DNA from: Anabas testudineus
Taxonomy: Eukaryota > Chordata > Actinopteri > Anabantiformes > Anabantidae
Direction: 5' to 3'
Assembly (NCBI RefSeq): GCF_900324465.2
Contig: NC_046618.1
Span: 3,782,001 to 3,846,000, forward strand
Length of the DNA: 64,000 bases
Shown: piece after piece, positions 18,316 to 37,796 of the stretch
Position numbering within the stretch: position 1 is the stretch's first letter
How the letters are laid out: each line of letters opens with the position of its first letter
Notes under the pieces: generated by a model
Databases searched by the model: none
Seen by the model: only the letters and a program-made list of their open reading frames with translations
Told to the model about the DNA's origin: nothing
Program-made: the position numbers and the translations under genes

Positions 18316-18321
18316 TTTATT
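18316..18321 (-). other. Poly(A) signal of P2X copy B
   Basis: An AATAAA hexamer on the - strand lies about 120 nt downstream of the P2X-B stop; copy A has one in a matching position at 12539-12544. Confidence 0.5.
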
Positions 18322-18438
18322 TTACACTTATTCTTTACATGCACACACTCAATTCATTTTTTTATTAAAGTGATGACTATTTCTAGAGCAGGTTGAGATC
18401 GCTGCAGAAAAAATATTTTCATGTTGAAGTGACACTTG

Positions 18439-21400
18439 TTACTGAGTTCCATAGGTGGTTCCCATTGACACCTGTAACATAAAAATAGGAAATGTATTAG
18501 TGTGGGGGCTAGCTGAGTGTAGAAAAAGGTGTTTGTATCTGTTGGCTGCCTAAAGAGAGAGCCAGAGGGCACCACACAGAACTCAGTGCTATCAGACAGG
18601 ATGTACTAGACCTTATTCAAAAGTAATTTCTTGTAGAGTTCAGACATGCTGCTTAACGAGTTAACTTGAGTCCAAATGATTTTACTACTAGCTTTAACCA
18701 TCCCATTTAATAAACTTTTTTGAAACATATAAAAGAAAATGTAACAAACCATCGATAGAAAGCTCTGTAAACAATGTCCTCATAGTTCTGTCAACCTGAA
18801 ACATTCCTAGCCTTTATAGATTAAATTTAAAAATTCATCTACACAGGCAACACTTAACAATTACCTGAGATGGACTGCTCACTTTCTCTCTGTCCTGCAG
18901 GTTAAAAAGTCTAAAATCCAACCAACAACATTACAAACTAAACTAACATTACTACTGTTTTTCTTCACCACTGTGTGAGGCTAGATGGAGTAGCCAGTGA
19001 GGTTAATGTTATAGGCTTGTAACCATTCAGTGACTCAGGGAAGTAGAGCACAGGCACTACAGTCAATTGTTTCCATAGTCTTGGCACCCCCTCTGCTGGC
19101 TGACCAATGACTGAACTGATCAGCACAATTCCTCAGAGTTAGGCTGTTGATGGCATCAGGACCTTTTTGAGCTCTTGGGCCAGTTCTAGGTCAGATTAAA
19201 CCCCCTCTAGTGCCACTTTGTTCCTATCTTTGTCATGTAGTCCAACCATGGTCCTGATGCTATCCCCAGTTTATGTTCAACCTTATGTTTGCAGTGCAGT
19301 GTAGCCTTGTAGATTTCACATATAAATTCCTTCTGCAGAGTGTAACTCTGATTATTGGCCTTGCTTGGAAAATAGTTTCAGTAATATGCTATTCAATAAT
19401 ATCATATTAATGTAAAATGTGAAACTGAAGGTTTAGTCACTTACTGGTTCAGAGTCAGCTTCATTCAAATGTGTGACTTTATTTTTTTTATAAAGATCTC
19501 TTTTACTCATGCATGTCAACAAAATCCAGTCACACACAGCAGGAATCTGGGGGAAAACACATATCACGGTCAATTAAGGTTGCCACAGTCTTTTCCAGAA
19601 AAGTGTTTTTTTGAAATCATGTTGTCAGACTTTATGTCTACTCACCAAAGCAAGGATTGTTAACGCTGCACCTAAATTAATAATAGTTGGTACAATTCCA
19701 AATTTACCTCCCTGTAAGATAAAAGTAAGAACTTAAACTAGTATTAGTGCAAAGTGAGCACACACACTTTGAGGAAGCCATTGAAATTACAAGAGATTAC
19801 AAGACTGATCTAAGCCTCACAGTGCCAAACACAATGATGTCGAATCGGATCCCGTATGCTTTGATCAAGGTTCTGCTTTCCTGTCCATCTGGAGTCTGGT
19901 AGTATTTGGCAAACCTAAAGGAAACATTTGTTATATCAGTGTTTTCACATGGAGCCATTCATAACTAACTGTGACTGTGTCAATCATTGTACCTGAAGTT
20001 GTATCCAGGAGCCACATTGTTGACAGGGTTTTTGTTGTCCAGCCTACGGAAGCTGTACTTGGGGAAACATCTGTGTGCCCCCCAGTCCAGATCACAGCTC
20101 CAGTCAATGAAAATACCCAGGATGCCACCCTTCACAAACATGCACAAAGTTGAATCATTTGAACATGATGTAACTGTGTATAACTGCAGACAGACTAATA
20201 TGACACTTTAATCACTTGTAAAAAATAGAAGAGAGAGCTTGTTATATTTAATTTTAGATGTACTTTCACAGCCATGTCTTGAAAGTCCTCTCCAGCCTCC
20301 GAAGCAATGTTTTTGAGGCGGAATATGGGGCAGTCAGGGTCTGTTGAAGGATTGAATTCACACTTCTTCAGGTATGAAGAGTTAATATGTGGCAGTATGT
20401 TTCTCCTAAAAGATTAAGGAAGAAACACATGTGATGTAATATCACCTGTGCTGCACTGATAAGTAACCTCTGCCTCCTGGATTTCTGTTGTCCTCAAATA
20501 CAGTCGACTGACCTGTTAACTTTGAACTTTGGGTATGTTATGCTGTTTTTAATCAGCACAGTGAAGTCTGCTGCTGCATTCAGGAGTGCAGGTCTGTACG
20601 GCAGAAAATCAGCATGTTGAACCATATTTCCATTACACTATAATTACTTTAAATTAAATACATAAATAAATTAATCAATCATATTGCATGTATTCTTACT
20701 CAGGCACCATAGTATCTTGTTCAAGTGGACACCATGAGAGTACTTCACAGGTCTGGACAGTTGCAGAGTAGTTCACACACAGCCCTGTTTGTATACCTGG
20801 GTGTTAAAATAACAATAACTGTTGGTTGAACAGTTTTACACAACTTTACACAACTTCTTTTAATACTTAAAGCTAAAGTCCTACCACTCCCTCGAGGATC
20901 ATTGTGTCCCTCGAAGCAGTCACAATCATCCACGCAACTTGTTGATGGACTTGGAAGCTGGAGGAGAAATGTAAACTGTCAGAACATGAACCAGCATCTG
21001 AATCTAATCTAATCATCAGGATTACTGCACCAGTTACAGTCCACGGGATTCAGTCTGAGTCTAACGGCTAGGAGATAACAAGGGCTCATTCCCATTTGAA
21101 TCTATTACAAAGCAATGCAAAACTCTGCAGAATATCAAATCCCCTGGAAGAAGTAAAGCTAAATGTATCACAGCTGTAATGAATAGTTTTTATTATAGCT
21201 GTGTTTCTTCTGCTTGATATGTTAACATACTTGCAAATTCTAATTAGTTAAGAAACACATGCAATCAAACAAACAAACAAAAAAAAAAGAACTAAGTAAA
21301 ATGAACTAGTAATTAGTAATTTTACACTAAGAAAAACTTATTTAGTTTGGTAAACTTACACTTGAGTTTAAATAACTTGATAATTCAGATGTACAGCTGT

Positions 21401-22888
21401 ACATTAGATTTAGTTAGATTCTAGTAATTGATTCCCTAAAGGCTAAAGACTTATTTCTTTTATTCAACCAAACCACTCTTTAGTCGTTTTAACGCCCCCT
21501 ACTACACTACTATGTCATACCATATTATACTATTGTATAATACTTTATAATTGCATCTCTCTCACTTTCTCTTGCTGCTACTGCAGTGTAAAATGTATAA
21601 ATGAACATGAAATTACTGGCAGTGGTGCACTAGTCAAAGTTTTTCTGACTAGTGCACCATGTTATGGTCAATGTTCTTGGCTTTTCAACTGCATTGGGTC
21701 AGTGACGCACCAAATCTAAAGTAAGTAAGTAAAGCCTGGGTGCTTTCAACCTGCTAATACTGTTTCACAAGTTTGTTGCATTACTGCCTCCAACTGGTCC
21801 AGTAACGTAATTGCTTTCTTTGTTGCTACTGTACTAGTTAAGTACTAAGTAAATGGTTCACCTTAAAATTAACCGTAACTAAAAACTAATAAGAAGTTGC
21901 TGGTAACTAATTTACAAAAAGCTTTTAAAACAGTGCTTTTAATTCATTCTAAAACCAATAACATGCAGACAATACTGACACACAAGTTGAATCTTAACAC
22001 TCTCTAAATAGCACAGCAGATCCATAATTTAATAAGGATATTTTTATGTTTTGCACTATTGGATATACAAAAAGTAATTAAAATATAACCTAACTTATTT
22101 TCAAAAAGATTCTGACATGTTGGTACAATGGACATTAGTCATTGATGAAGATAATTTTTTTGCAATCAAATTCAGCTAAAGTTTAGTGACATATTGCAAG
22201 TCATTATTAAGCCACATGCTGCTAAAATTGTTGGTAAAAGTACTGAGTATTGTAGGAATGTACAGAGACAGTGCCTCACCTCAGGACACCGTGACTGAAT
22301 TTGTTTTGGAGTCATAATCACATTCGTCAGCACAAAAAAGGAGTTTTCACCCTGTTAGACAGAAGAGCAACACAAAGATCAAAATGCAGTGAAAGAGTCA
22401 ATGAGCTGTAAACAGCTGTAAAACTAACTGTGTAGATCCACAATTGTCATGTTTAAAGACCTGAGGGGGGATCACATAATCAGCCACGTCCCAAAAACGG
22501 GGCTCCATGTAAGATGTGTTGGTGTAGGCAAAACCTTTGACTTTGGTGGTTACACTGCTGATGACAGGGTCTCTCTCCTGGTAAGCCTTTTGCATCACAC
22601 ACACATATCTGCAGAATCACAGCAGTATTACTGTAATTTAACAGTGACATCATAACAAATCACCAAGCAGCACATTACAACAACATATTATGACCACTTT
22701 AGCTGTAGATCCACATTTAATCAAAGTATATTGATTTCTTTCATTACTTACCCCACCACATACAGCAACACCAGGAGCTGGGCAAACCTGAACACACAAC
22801 CGATCCCCTTGCTTGGAATAACCAGTGTTTTTGATGTTTCATAATCAAACACACAACTCAGACAGCTGAACCCTGCAGACTTGGTCAT
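18439..22888 (-). CDS. P2X purinoceptor, copy B
   Basis: This is a second complete ATP-gated channel gene in tandem, upstream of copy A and on the same strand. Twelve exons: 22752-22888, 22461-22608, 22280-22351, 20885-20957, 20700-20796, 20513-20593, 20264-20405, 19993-20129, 19821-19914, 19646-19711, 19445-19546 and 18439-18471. Every exon has the same length as in copy A, giving 393 residues. It starts MTKSAGFSC and ends TTYGTQ, as copy A does. The ATP-site lysines (TTKVKG), NFR and the distal Lys in [11 protein letters not shown] are kept. Exon 1 differs from copy A at roughly a third of its residues while exons 7-10 and the introns between them are almost identical. Both genes look functional; they could form mixed trimers, which is inference. 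Confidence 0.9.
21623..21659. repeat. Perfect 14-bp hairpin in P2X-B intron 3
   Basis: A 14-base arm beginning TGGTGCACTAGTCA is followed after nine bases by its exact reverse complement. It is intronic and has no counterpart recognised in copy A. It may be the scar of a small inverted-repeat element. Confidence 0.7.
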
Positions 22889-23524
22889 AGCTGGAACACA
22901 CACCAGTGATGGACCGTGCAATAATGATGCGTGGACGTAGCTGCTCTTGGTCACCTCATTGTATTCAAATCACATTTACACCAGGACACGTGATCATGTG
23001 GTGTACTGTGGACACAAAATATGCTTAAACAAACCCTACACAGTACATGTTGAACCATAACTGTACTAATACAGTATATATTTTTATTTTGCTAATGAAT
23101 CAATAAATGATTTGATCACCTGTTAGAATTGTGGCTGGTAAATATGAAATAAGAACCAAGAGAAAGTGTCAAATAATCAATTTCTAAACAAAAAGCATAA
23201 ACATGAGTAAACTCACAGATACATAATTTGCTAAATAAAAAAGAAGGTAACACTCTAATAAGTAAAGGTTCTGTCAAAATAATGCTATTATTGGTCTCAG
23301 AGGATGAGTAGCAGTATCTAAGAGCTGACATCAAGCTTTTGCTCTTGTTTCCCTTCATGAGACCTTTCTTAGAAACTGCTGCTCGTCCCCTGAGACCACA
23401 GTACGGCCTTGTCTTGCATCTCCCTGGGATTTTTGTGCATCTTTGATGCACAAAAATCTTTGAAGAAATCATCTTCAAGAACTTAAAACAAGTCCAGATG
23501 CCACTGCCATGGATATAAGCACAT

Positions 23525-23770
23525 ACAGAAAGTATCACACCTTCAGAATTTGCACATTTTACAGCATTGTAAATCTAATTTAATGAAATTAATTTTAATT
23601 AAATTAAATTATAATACACTTTTAGAAATGCTTGCAAATATATAAACTCAAAAACTCCACTCCACCATTTGATACACATTTGGCAGCAGTTATAGCTTCA
23701 AATCTTCTTGGTTAAATCTGGATTTAGTCTCTTTATACTCCTGCGTCTGTAACCTGCCATCTGTAGGTCT
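23525..23770. mobile_element. Tc1/mariner-like fragment
   Basis: The phrases AGAAAGTATCACACCTTC, TTTGCACATTTTACAGCATT and a downstream segment with TTTGGCAGCAGTTATAGC resemble the terminal and subterminal part of a fish Tc1-like transposon known from memory. There is no transposase reading frame. Confidence 0.5.
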
Positions 23771-23814
23771 CTCTACAGATGTTGTAAGTAAAGAAAATTA
23801 AATTCAATTAAAAA

Positions 23815-24110
23815 TAACGCAGTGTTGCCTCCTCCTCTAGTCTTAAGATAACATACTGCAGAAAACACCATTTATCCGTTGATAAAACAACTCACCACAC
23901 ATTTACATGTAGCTTCCAGATACTCACACAACACCTGATTAAAAAGCTGCATGCTGAAGGAGGCATTAGCTGATACATTTATGTTTCTTTTTTTCCCCCA
24001 GCAACAGGGATGGTAACCGTTCTGACGCTCTTACCACCACATTCAAATTGTTTTCCACACAATTCAGCATCAGGGACGACCATAGCATTTTGAAAGTTTC
24101 AGTTTGTCCA
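23815..24110. repeat. Diverged direct repeat, first copy
   Basis: This segment shares ordered blocks with 25205-25520: a region around CTCAAGATAA/CTTAAGATAA, then CTCACCAC with CATTTACAT, then AAAAAGCT, then GGCATTAGC, and finally a CATTCAAATT/CATTCGAATT block. The order and spacing agree, so the two are copies of one unit about 300 bp long, strongly diverged. Confidence 0.55.
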
Positions 24111-24619
24111 TAATTAGGACACATATGCTGGGTTAATACTGTGACTGAAAGTATTACTGTACCTGTTTATCCATGCAGGCAGTTATAAGCTCAGTTCACA
24201 ACTAAGAGACAAAGAGAGAATTAACACCCCCACCAGCCGCTTGGACCCTGCCTTTCTTCTAGCCTGTCTCCTGCATGGATACTTCTCAAGACTTTGTCCC
24301 CCTCTTACTCTGTCAGAGATCTTTGAGTTTATCTTTTTTTTTAACTGCCGTAATGTTCAGTTTAAAGGTGAACACATCCGCACTAGACTTATACAGTAAT
24401 CATTCATGTTCCATCAAATCTAAGCATAATGTGTCACAAGCTTTTAGTTCTGGATTTTGGGTCAAGACGAGAACCAGAGAACCAGAGAAGCCTCCTAATT
24501 CTCATTAAAAGCATTTCTGCAAGATCGACTGGTACAACATTGTATTATACCTTCTAGAATAATGAAAGCTAACAGGCAGCCAGTGTAAAAAACCTATGAT
24601 AAATGTAATGTCCACCTCA

Positions 24620-24695
24620 ATTCATATTACATTTATATGGCGCCAAATCACAACAGATGTCATCTCAAGGCACCTTCATTGTTAAAGGTTTAGGA
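24620..24695. repeat. Short dispersed fish repeat
   Basis: The phrase TATATGGCGCCAAATCACAA followed by CATCTCAAGGCACC is a common dispersed repeat in fish genomes, recognised from memory; the family name is not certain. Confidence 0.45.
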
Positions 24696-25204
24696 CCTTA
24701 CAAAATATAACTGTATAGAGAATTATACAGAAAACCTGGTTTCTCCTCTGTTTCATGACAGTAGTCCAGACTGGTGTTATAGACGTGTGCGTTAGTGTTG
24801 CTCAGAGACAAAATGGCATCACTTAGTTTGACACTCAACAGGTAAAGTTCCGTTTTTGTGACAACACACATATCAGTGCCAAAAGTCACTCAAAGATTTT
24901 GTTCCACTTGGAGAGTCTAACTTAGCATTTAGTTTGAAAAACTGTTTTTGCATCTGAACACCCGAGATCAGTAGACTATTTCAGGATAATCCTGGTTCAG
25001 CTGCAAAGACATCTGCAAAATAAACTTGGGAATTCTTCAGGACTTTTTTAGGAGTGTGAACCAAATTTATGTGCATAATATTAAAGAAGATATACACTCT
25101 ACTAAAATGAGGAGTCATAGGAGTGTCTGTTATAATTAAACCAGTTGTCAAATGCACAGACTGCAAAAAGTGGTATGGCACAGGAGTGAAGTTACTTTAC
25201 CATG

Positions 25205-25520
25205 CAAAGAAAATGCAGTGCTGTGTACTCCTCTTTGTTAATCTACTCGCTAGTCTCAAGATAAAATACTGCATGAAACACACTGAGCTTTTGTTTAAAC
25301 GCCTCACCACTCATTTACATACCACTTTCAGATACACACACAGCAAAGTAACTGATAAAAAGCTTGTACAAGCAAGCCAACACACCTAAGAAGGCATTAG
25401 CCGACTCATTTATGTGTTTGGGAGTGTAAGCGGATGCTGGACATTTTCAATTGTGACATTTTTATCACTGCATTCGAATTTGCGTTTAGGAGTTTGTTTT
25501 TCACACCATTTAATATCAGG
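25205..25520. repeat. Diverged direct repeat, second copy
   Basis: This is the partner of 23815-24110 in the same orientation. Shared landmarks include AAGATAAAATACTGCATGAA (first copy: AAGATAACATACTGCAGAAA) and AAGGCATTAGCC. It may be two copies of an unrecognised transposable element or an old local duplication. Confidence 0.55.
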
Positions 25521-26268
25521 AGTACTGATTTAATGACGTGCCAGGATGCAAAAAGCATGTATCAGTAAGAAAAGCATGAAGCCATCACTGGTTAAAAGAC
25601 AGTGTTTTTTTTAAATTACATATCACACATAACTCCAATGAAGACAGGACAAAATACAATGTCACTTTGGTCCAAGAGTACCTCAGATATAAAGTTAGTA
25701 TAAAAGAACCTTTTCAGTCCAGGCAGACACCTAGGTTCAGTTTCTATAGGCATCCTATTTGCCATTACTGTAGGCTGCCTGCAATAAAGTAGTTTCTTTC
25801 AAGTTTCTTTTAGCGAAAAAGTCCATGTTATATTCGCACACATAGGAAAGAAAATCTACAGTAGACTGGATACAGTATACAAATGGTTATTTTTCATTTT
25901 GCAATGTCTTTTTTTTCATTTAACATAGCAGACACAGACATGTTAACTTATCAATAATACTAATGATACACAGTCATTATTGTTTGTATTTCAGTGCTGA
26001 GTTTTCAAGTATGATATGAAGGCATCTATAATGTATTGTAGAAAAAACTAAATACAGATCATCCACAGTAGTGAAGCTACATTGAAATGGGGACTGGAAC
26101 AGCATCTCCTTTCTTATTCTCCAGTTGAACCAATCAGAATGAGGCTGTTCGCTCCTCTTCCCATCTTTAATGATGCTGCTTCTGAAAGGCTTCGTGCCAA
26201 ATCTTTAGTCTGTGATAATCAGAAACTGTTGGCATCCAACCAATCAACTAACAAACGGTCCAGTGTTT

Positions 26269-27573
26269 TCATATTCGGCCAAAATCAAAGTCAAGCCCTC
26301 CATCATGTAGGCTGCCTTCATTTGCGTTGTCGAAGCTGTTCTTGCCGTGGATCTGTTTGAGATGCTTTCGGAGAACTGGCTTATGAGCAAACACCATGTC
26401 ACAGTAGTTGCAGCGGTGTGGTTTGTCCCCACTGTGCAGGTTTAGGTGATCCAGCAAGGAACACTTTTGAGTGAAGGTCTTCCCGCAGATCTTACACTGG
26501 AAGGGCTTGATGCCGGCGTGGACGCGCATGTGTCGGTGCAGGTTGCCCTTCTGCGTGAATGTCTTGCCACACAGGAGGCACATGAACAGCTTGTGCATCT
26601 TGAGATGGTTGGCGTAATTCTCCAGTTGACGGAAGACCCGGGCACACTTGGGGCACTGGTGGTACCATTGCAGAGGTTTGTCATAGTTCCGCTGGTGCCC
26701 GCTGTGTTTCTCTACGGGAGGGGATGGTGGAGGGGGGCTGAGCGGGTAACTGGCGATGCCAGGTGGAACCGCCATCTCACTGCCACGACTGTCCACAGTG
26801 GAGTTGATAAGCGAATGCTGGGGCTCAGGGGAGTGGAGTGCCGCGGGTGGGCTGGTGGGGAAGTGACCGGTGATGGAGTTTTCTGCTACGTCAGACACAG
26901 ACTCCACTTTTACTATAGTGATGTCACTCTCTTCTGTCTGTCTCTGGCGTCTGCTCAGAATCTGGAGCGGGGACTTAGGCTGTATGATGACATCATCATC
27001 ATCGTCATCATCATCGTCGTCATCGTTGCAGGTGTTGTCATCCTCAACCTGCTCTACGTCCTCCTCCTCCTCATGGTGGACAATCCGCACCTGAGAGCGC
27101 TCCTGCTCTCTCTGAGTCTGGGAGGAAAAACCTTCCTCCCTTTTCTCCCTCCTCACATCCACCTCCAGCTGTCGTGCAGCCTGAGGTTTGATGAATTTGC
27201 TGAGGGCCTGAGTGCACTGCTCCACAATGTGGCCCATCTGGAGGAAGCTGGCCACTGTCAGGTAATGCACCAGCTCTAGCTCAGGAAACTCCAGCTGGCC
27301 TGTGTAACAGGACAAAAGCAGCTGCCGGCCCACCTCAGCCTCTTGGATCATGGTGATCTGGACCTCCCTGGAGTCCTGCTGGAGGATGAACTGGTCCCTA
27401 AGGAAAGAGGAGCCAGCAGCAAACACCACTTTATGACCAGGGACCTCAAGCTGGTTGATACGCACAGTGACATCACAGAAACGTCTCTGGTGTCGTAGCA
27501 GGTTCATCTTCTGCAGCATGGAGTCCCCGAACGTGGCAAATCTGAACTGGAGGATCACCTGGTTCTGGGCCAT
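26269..27573 (-). CDS. zbtb26: Zinc finger and BTB domain protein 26
   Basis: This is a BTB/POZ plus C2H2 zinc-finger nuclear protein, presumably a sequence-specific transcription regulator. The whole coding region is one exon of 434 residues starting MAQNQVILQFRFATFGDSML; the exon's acceptor lies at 27608, so the in-frame ATG further upstream is intronic and not used. The BTB domain covers about residues 10-125 (LRHQRRFCDVTV, HKVVFAAGSSFLRDQF, LLLSCYTGQLEFPELELVHY). A long acidic linker carries about a dozen consecutive Asp codons near 27000. The HSLINSTV motif recalls human ZBTB26/ZBTB6. Four C2H2 fingers follow: QCPKCARVF, MCLLCGKTF, QCKICGKTF and RCNYCDMVF, ending at HLKQIHGKNSFDNANE. The tail after the fingers is somewhat short compared with human. 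Confidence 0.92.
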   Translation of the reverse strand: MAQNQVILQFRFATFGDSMLQKMNLLRHQRRFCDVTVRINQLEVPGHKVVFAAGSSFLRDQFILQQDSREVQITMIQEAEVGRQLLLSCYTGQLEFPELELVHYLTVASFLQMGHIVEQCTQALSKFIKPQAARQLEVDVRREKREEGFSSQTQREQERSQVRIVHHEEEEDVEQVEDDNTCNDDDDDDDDDDDVIIQPKSPLQILSRRQRQTEESDITIVKVESVSDVAENSITGHFPTSPPAALHSPEPQHSLINSTVDSRGSEMAVPPGIASYPLSPPPPSPPVEKHSGHQRNYDKPLQWYHQCPKCARVFRQLENYANHLKMHKLFMCLLCGKTFTQKGNLHRHMRVHAGIKPFQCKICGKTFTQKCSLLDHLNLHSGDKPHRCNYCDMVFAHKPVLRKHLKQIHGKNSFDNANEGSLHDGGLDFDFGRI

Positions 27574-28611
27574 AGTGAACCTAGAGCCAGTAGCAGCAGC
27601 GCACCTGTCTGGGACAAATATAGAGAATGTGTCATCTCTTCTAATCACACACCAGCAGTCTCACCTACACAACTGTAAACTTTACTCACATTCTACTGGT
27701 TCACAAGCAAAATGAATCATAGTCTACATTTAAAGATATATGTATGGCTGTACAGTTAGTCCCCGCTCCAGATTCTGAGCAGACCTGTTTATTATTACAG
27801 GTAGAATACATGTTATAATAAATAATTATAACATATACTATACCACTTTCTGCATCAACCACAATCATGGCCACCAAGACCTTAGCTTCATTAAACCTGA
27901 CATATATAGTCATTAATATAGACCTCTGGATAAAGTAAAACTTCAAACCACGGAACCGGACTCCATTTAAAAAACTGCCACTTTAACACAAGCGTCTTCT
28001 TCGTCAAACAAACGAAAAACAGACTTAAATTAAAGAAGCTTTTATTGGAAGTTTAAATCGACGGTAACTAACTGGTAGAGGAGAGCGTGAGCTGAAGATT
28101 TTGTTGAACAACACTCAACTTACAGGCGAAAACCTAGTAACATTAAATGATAAAAACGTTTTACTCACTGTAGTGTTGCTAAAGTTTTACGACACACAGA
28201 TGTTGATGCTTGGTTTTCGTTGACCGACTTGACTGGACCCATGGCTGCATCTGTATTAGCTTAATGTTACGTTAATGTAACGTTCAAATGTTTACTGTCT
28301 CTTGAGAAGAAAATATGTAGCTTGTTGTTATTCTCTGGGTGACAGTAAGGAAAAGGTATTTTGTATAAAAGGACTCCCTATCCCTAGATGTTAGCTGTAG
28401 CTATATGTCAATAACAGTCACAACAGTAGCTGTTGGCCTAGCTACTGCTCACTAGCTAACCTCTCAGGCTGTGTCATCACGTACACTGTAGCTAACTAGT
28501 TAGCTAACAGCTGCTGTCTTACCGTGTTTTTACTTTGGACACAGTAATGAGTGTTGTGTATCTGCTCACAATGAGCCTGGAGTGAAGGGTTGTTGTCGGT
28601 GGGACACTGAC

Positions 28612-28680
28612 CTGTGTCGTTTCTGGACGGAGAGATGAAGAAGCTGCTCCGGAAGCTAAACCTATTTAAAGACCCAGTGC
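28612..28680 (-). promoter_or_regulatory. zbtb26: zbtb26 non-coding first exon and promoter side
   Basis: A strong donor, ACACAG followed by GTCAGTG on the - strand, lies at the 28612/28611 border, and the coding exon has a matching acceptor (TTTGTCCCAG) at 27609. This defines a 5' UTR intron of about 1 kb. The transcription start is not visible; the right end given is approximate. Confidence 0.55.
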
Positions 28681-29693
28681 AGACGTGTTATTAGGACTCA
28701 CGTCACTCCCTCCGTCCTCTGCCCACAACTCTTCAATAGTCAGAGATATACAGATTAACGTTATCATTTAATTAGTGCATTTATCTATCTCTATTAATAC
28801 ATTACGATGGATTATTAGGGCCATGAGAAAGACTTGATTTTAGTTTTAATGTCGAGATGAAGTTCTCGAAATTTCGAAATATGAAATATGAGAATAAAGT
28901 CGGAATGAGAATGAATCAAACTAACAGTGTAGGTGAACTAGACACAGTGTAACAAGGGTATTGTTTGTATTTTGGCCCATAAACACAGTGTGGTAATATC
29001 AGATTGGGCCGATCACTGCCTGTCTGCACCTGTGCGTAATACAGAGAGCGCACAGTGTGTTGTGTGACAGGCTGGGACACACAGTCGACCTCCTCGGTCA
29101 CTGCTCGGTCATGTCACCATGTTACAGACATTATGGACTAAAAGAGTAATTTAATTTAGTTTGACTGAATTAAAGTAAAAATAATATGTTCATAGGTAGT
29201 GGCACTGCGCTCTGGCGCGGCACATGTGGCTGTAGAGTCATCAACAAATGACCTGTTTCCTTCAAATGTCCTGCAAGAAACCAGGAGGTCTCGACATGAA
29301 ACTAAAAAATAAATCTTAATCTTATCGATGGGGTAATCCCTAATACCCCATCGTAATAAAAAATAAAGATCGATAGAAATGGAATTGGGTGTATGACCTA
29401 TTGTATGTTTTTCCCTTTTTTGAAAGTATTTTCAACAAATCACTCTGAAAAAACAAAAAACCCAACAACCTAACGTGTTACACCTGTAAATGCATTAACC
29501 TGTAATGGCAGTAACATTAGGTAGACATCATTTCACACAAATTAGAAAGCTGGGGAACCTCTAGAACCTTTAGAAGATTTATCAACCATCAAATCAGCCA
29601 AATGGTCTGTTTTCATAATAAGGTGCAATTACACATTTACATTCCAGTAATGACTCAAACATTCATTCAGACAGAAATTGTTACTGAAAAAGG
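28681..29693. other. Intergenic between zbtb26 and susd1-A
   Basis: No gene is seen. The only structure is a perfect 10-bp stem, CGATGGGGTA with its reverse complement after eight bases, at 29326-29353. Confidence 0.5.
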
Positions 29694-29699
29694 TTTAAT
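29694..29699 (-). other. susd1: Likely poly(A) signal of susd1 copy A
   Basis: ATTAAA on the - strand lies about 50 nt after the susd1-A stop codon at 29748-29750. It would give a very short 3' UTR; a more distal signal cannot be excluded. Confidence 0.35.
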
Positions 29700-29747
29700 A
29701 TAATATATATATATATTACAAAAGGTACAGAACAGGACTCAGCAGTG

Positions 29748-37796
<8,049 letters not shown>

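Larger units (their letters stand above)
22889..26268. other. Intergenic / zbtb26 3' UTR, repeat-rich
   Basis: No gene is recognised between P2X-B and zbtb26. The 140-codon - strand frame at 23116-23538 has no family resemblance. The stretch nearest 26268 should hold the zbtb26 3' UTR, whose end was not located. It includes a Tc1-like piece, two related direct-repeat segments and a short dispersed fish repeat, listed separately. Confidence 0.5.

Noticed and set aside
23116-23538. 140-codon open frame on - upstream of P2X-B
   Set aside because: It runs into a Tc1-like fragment, has no family resemblance, and lies outside any exon structure.
26446-27279. 277-codon open frame on + opposite zbtb26
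   Set aside because: It is the antisense shadow of the zbtb26 coding exon; its hydrophobic stretches come from the complement of acidic codons and no family is recognisable.
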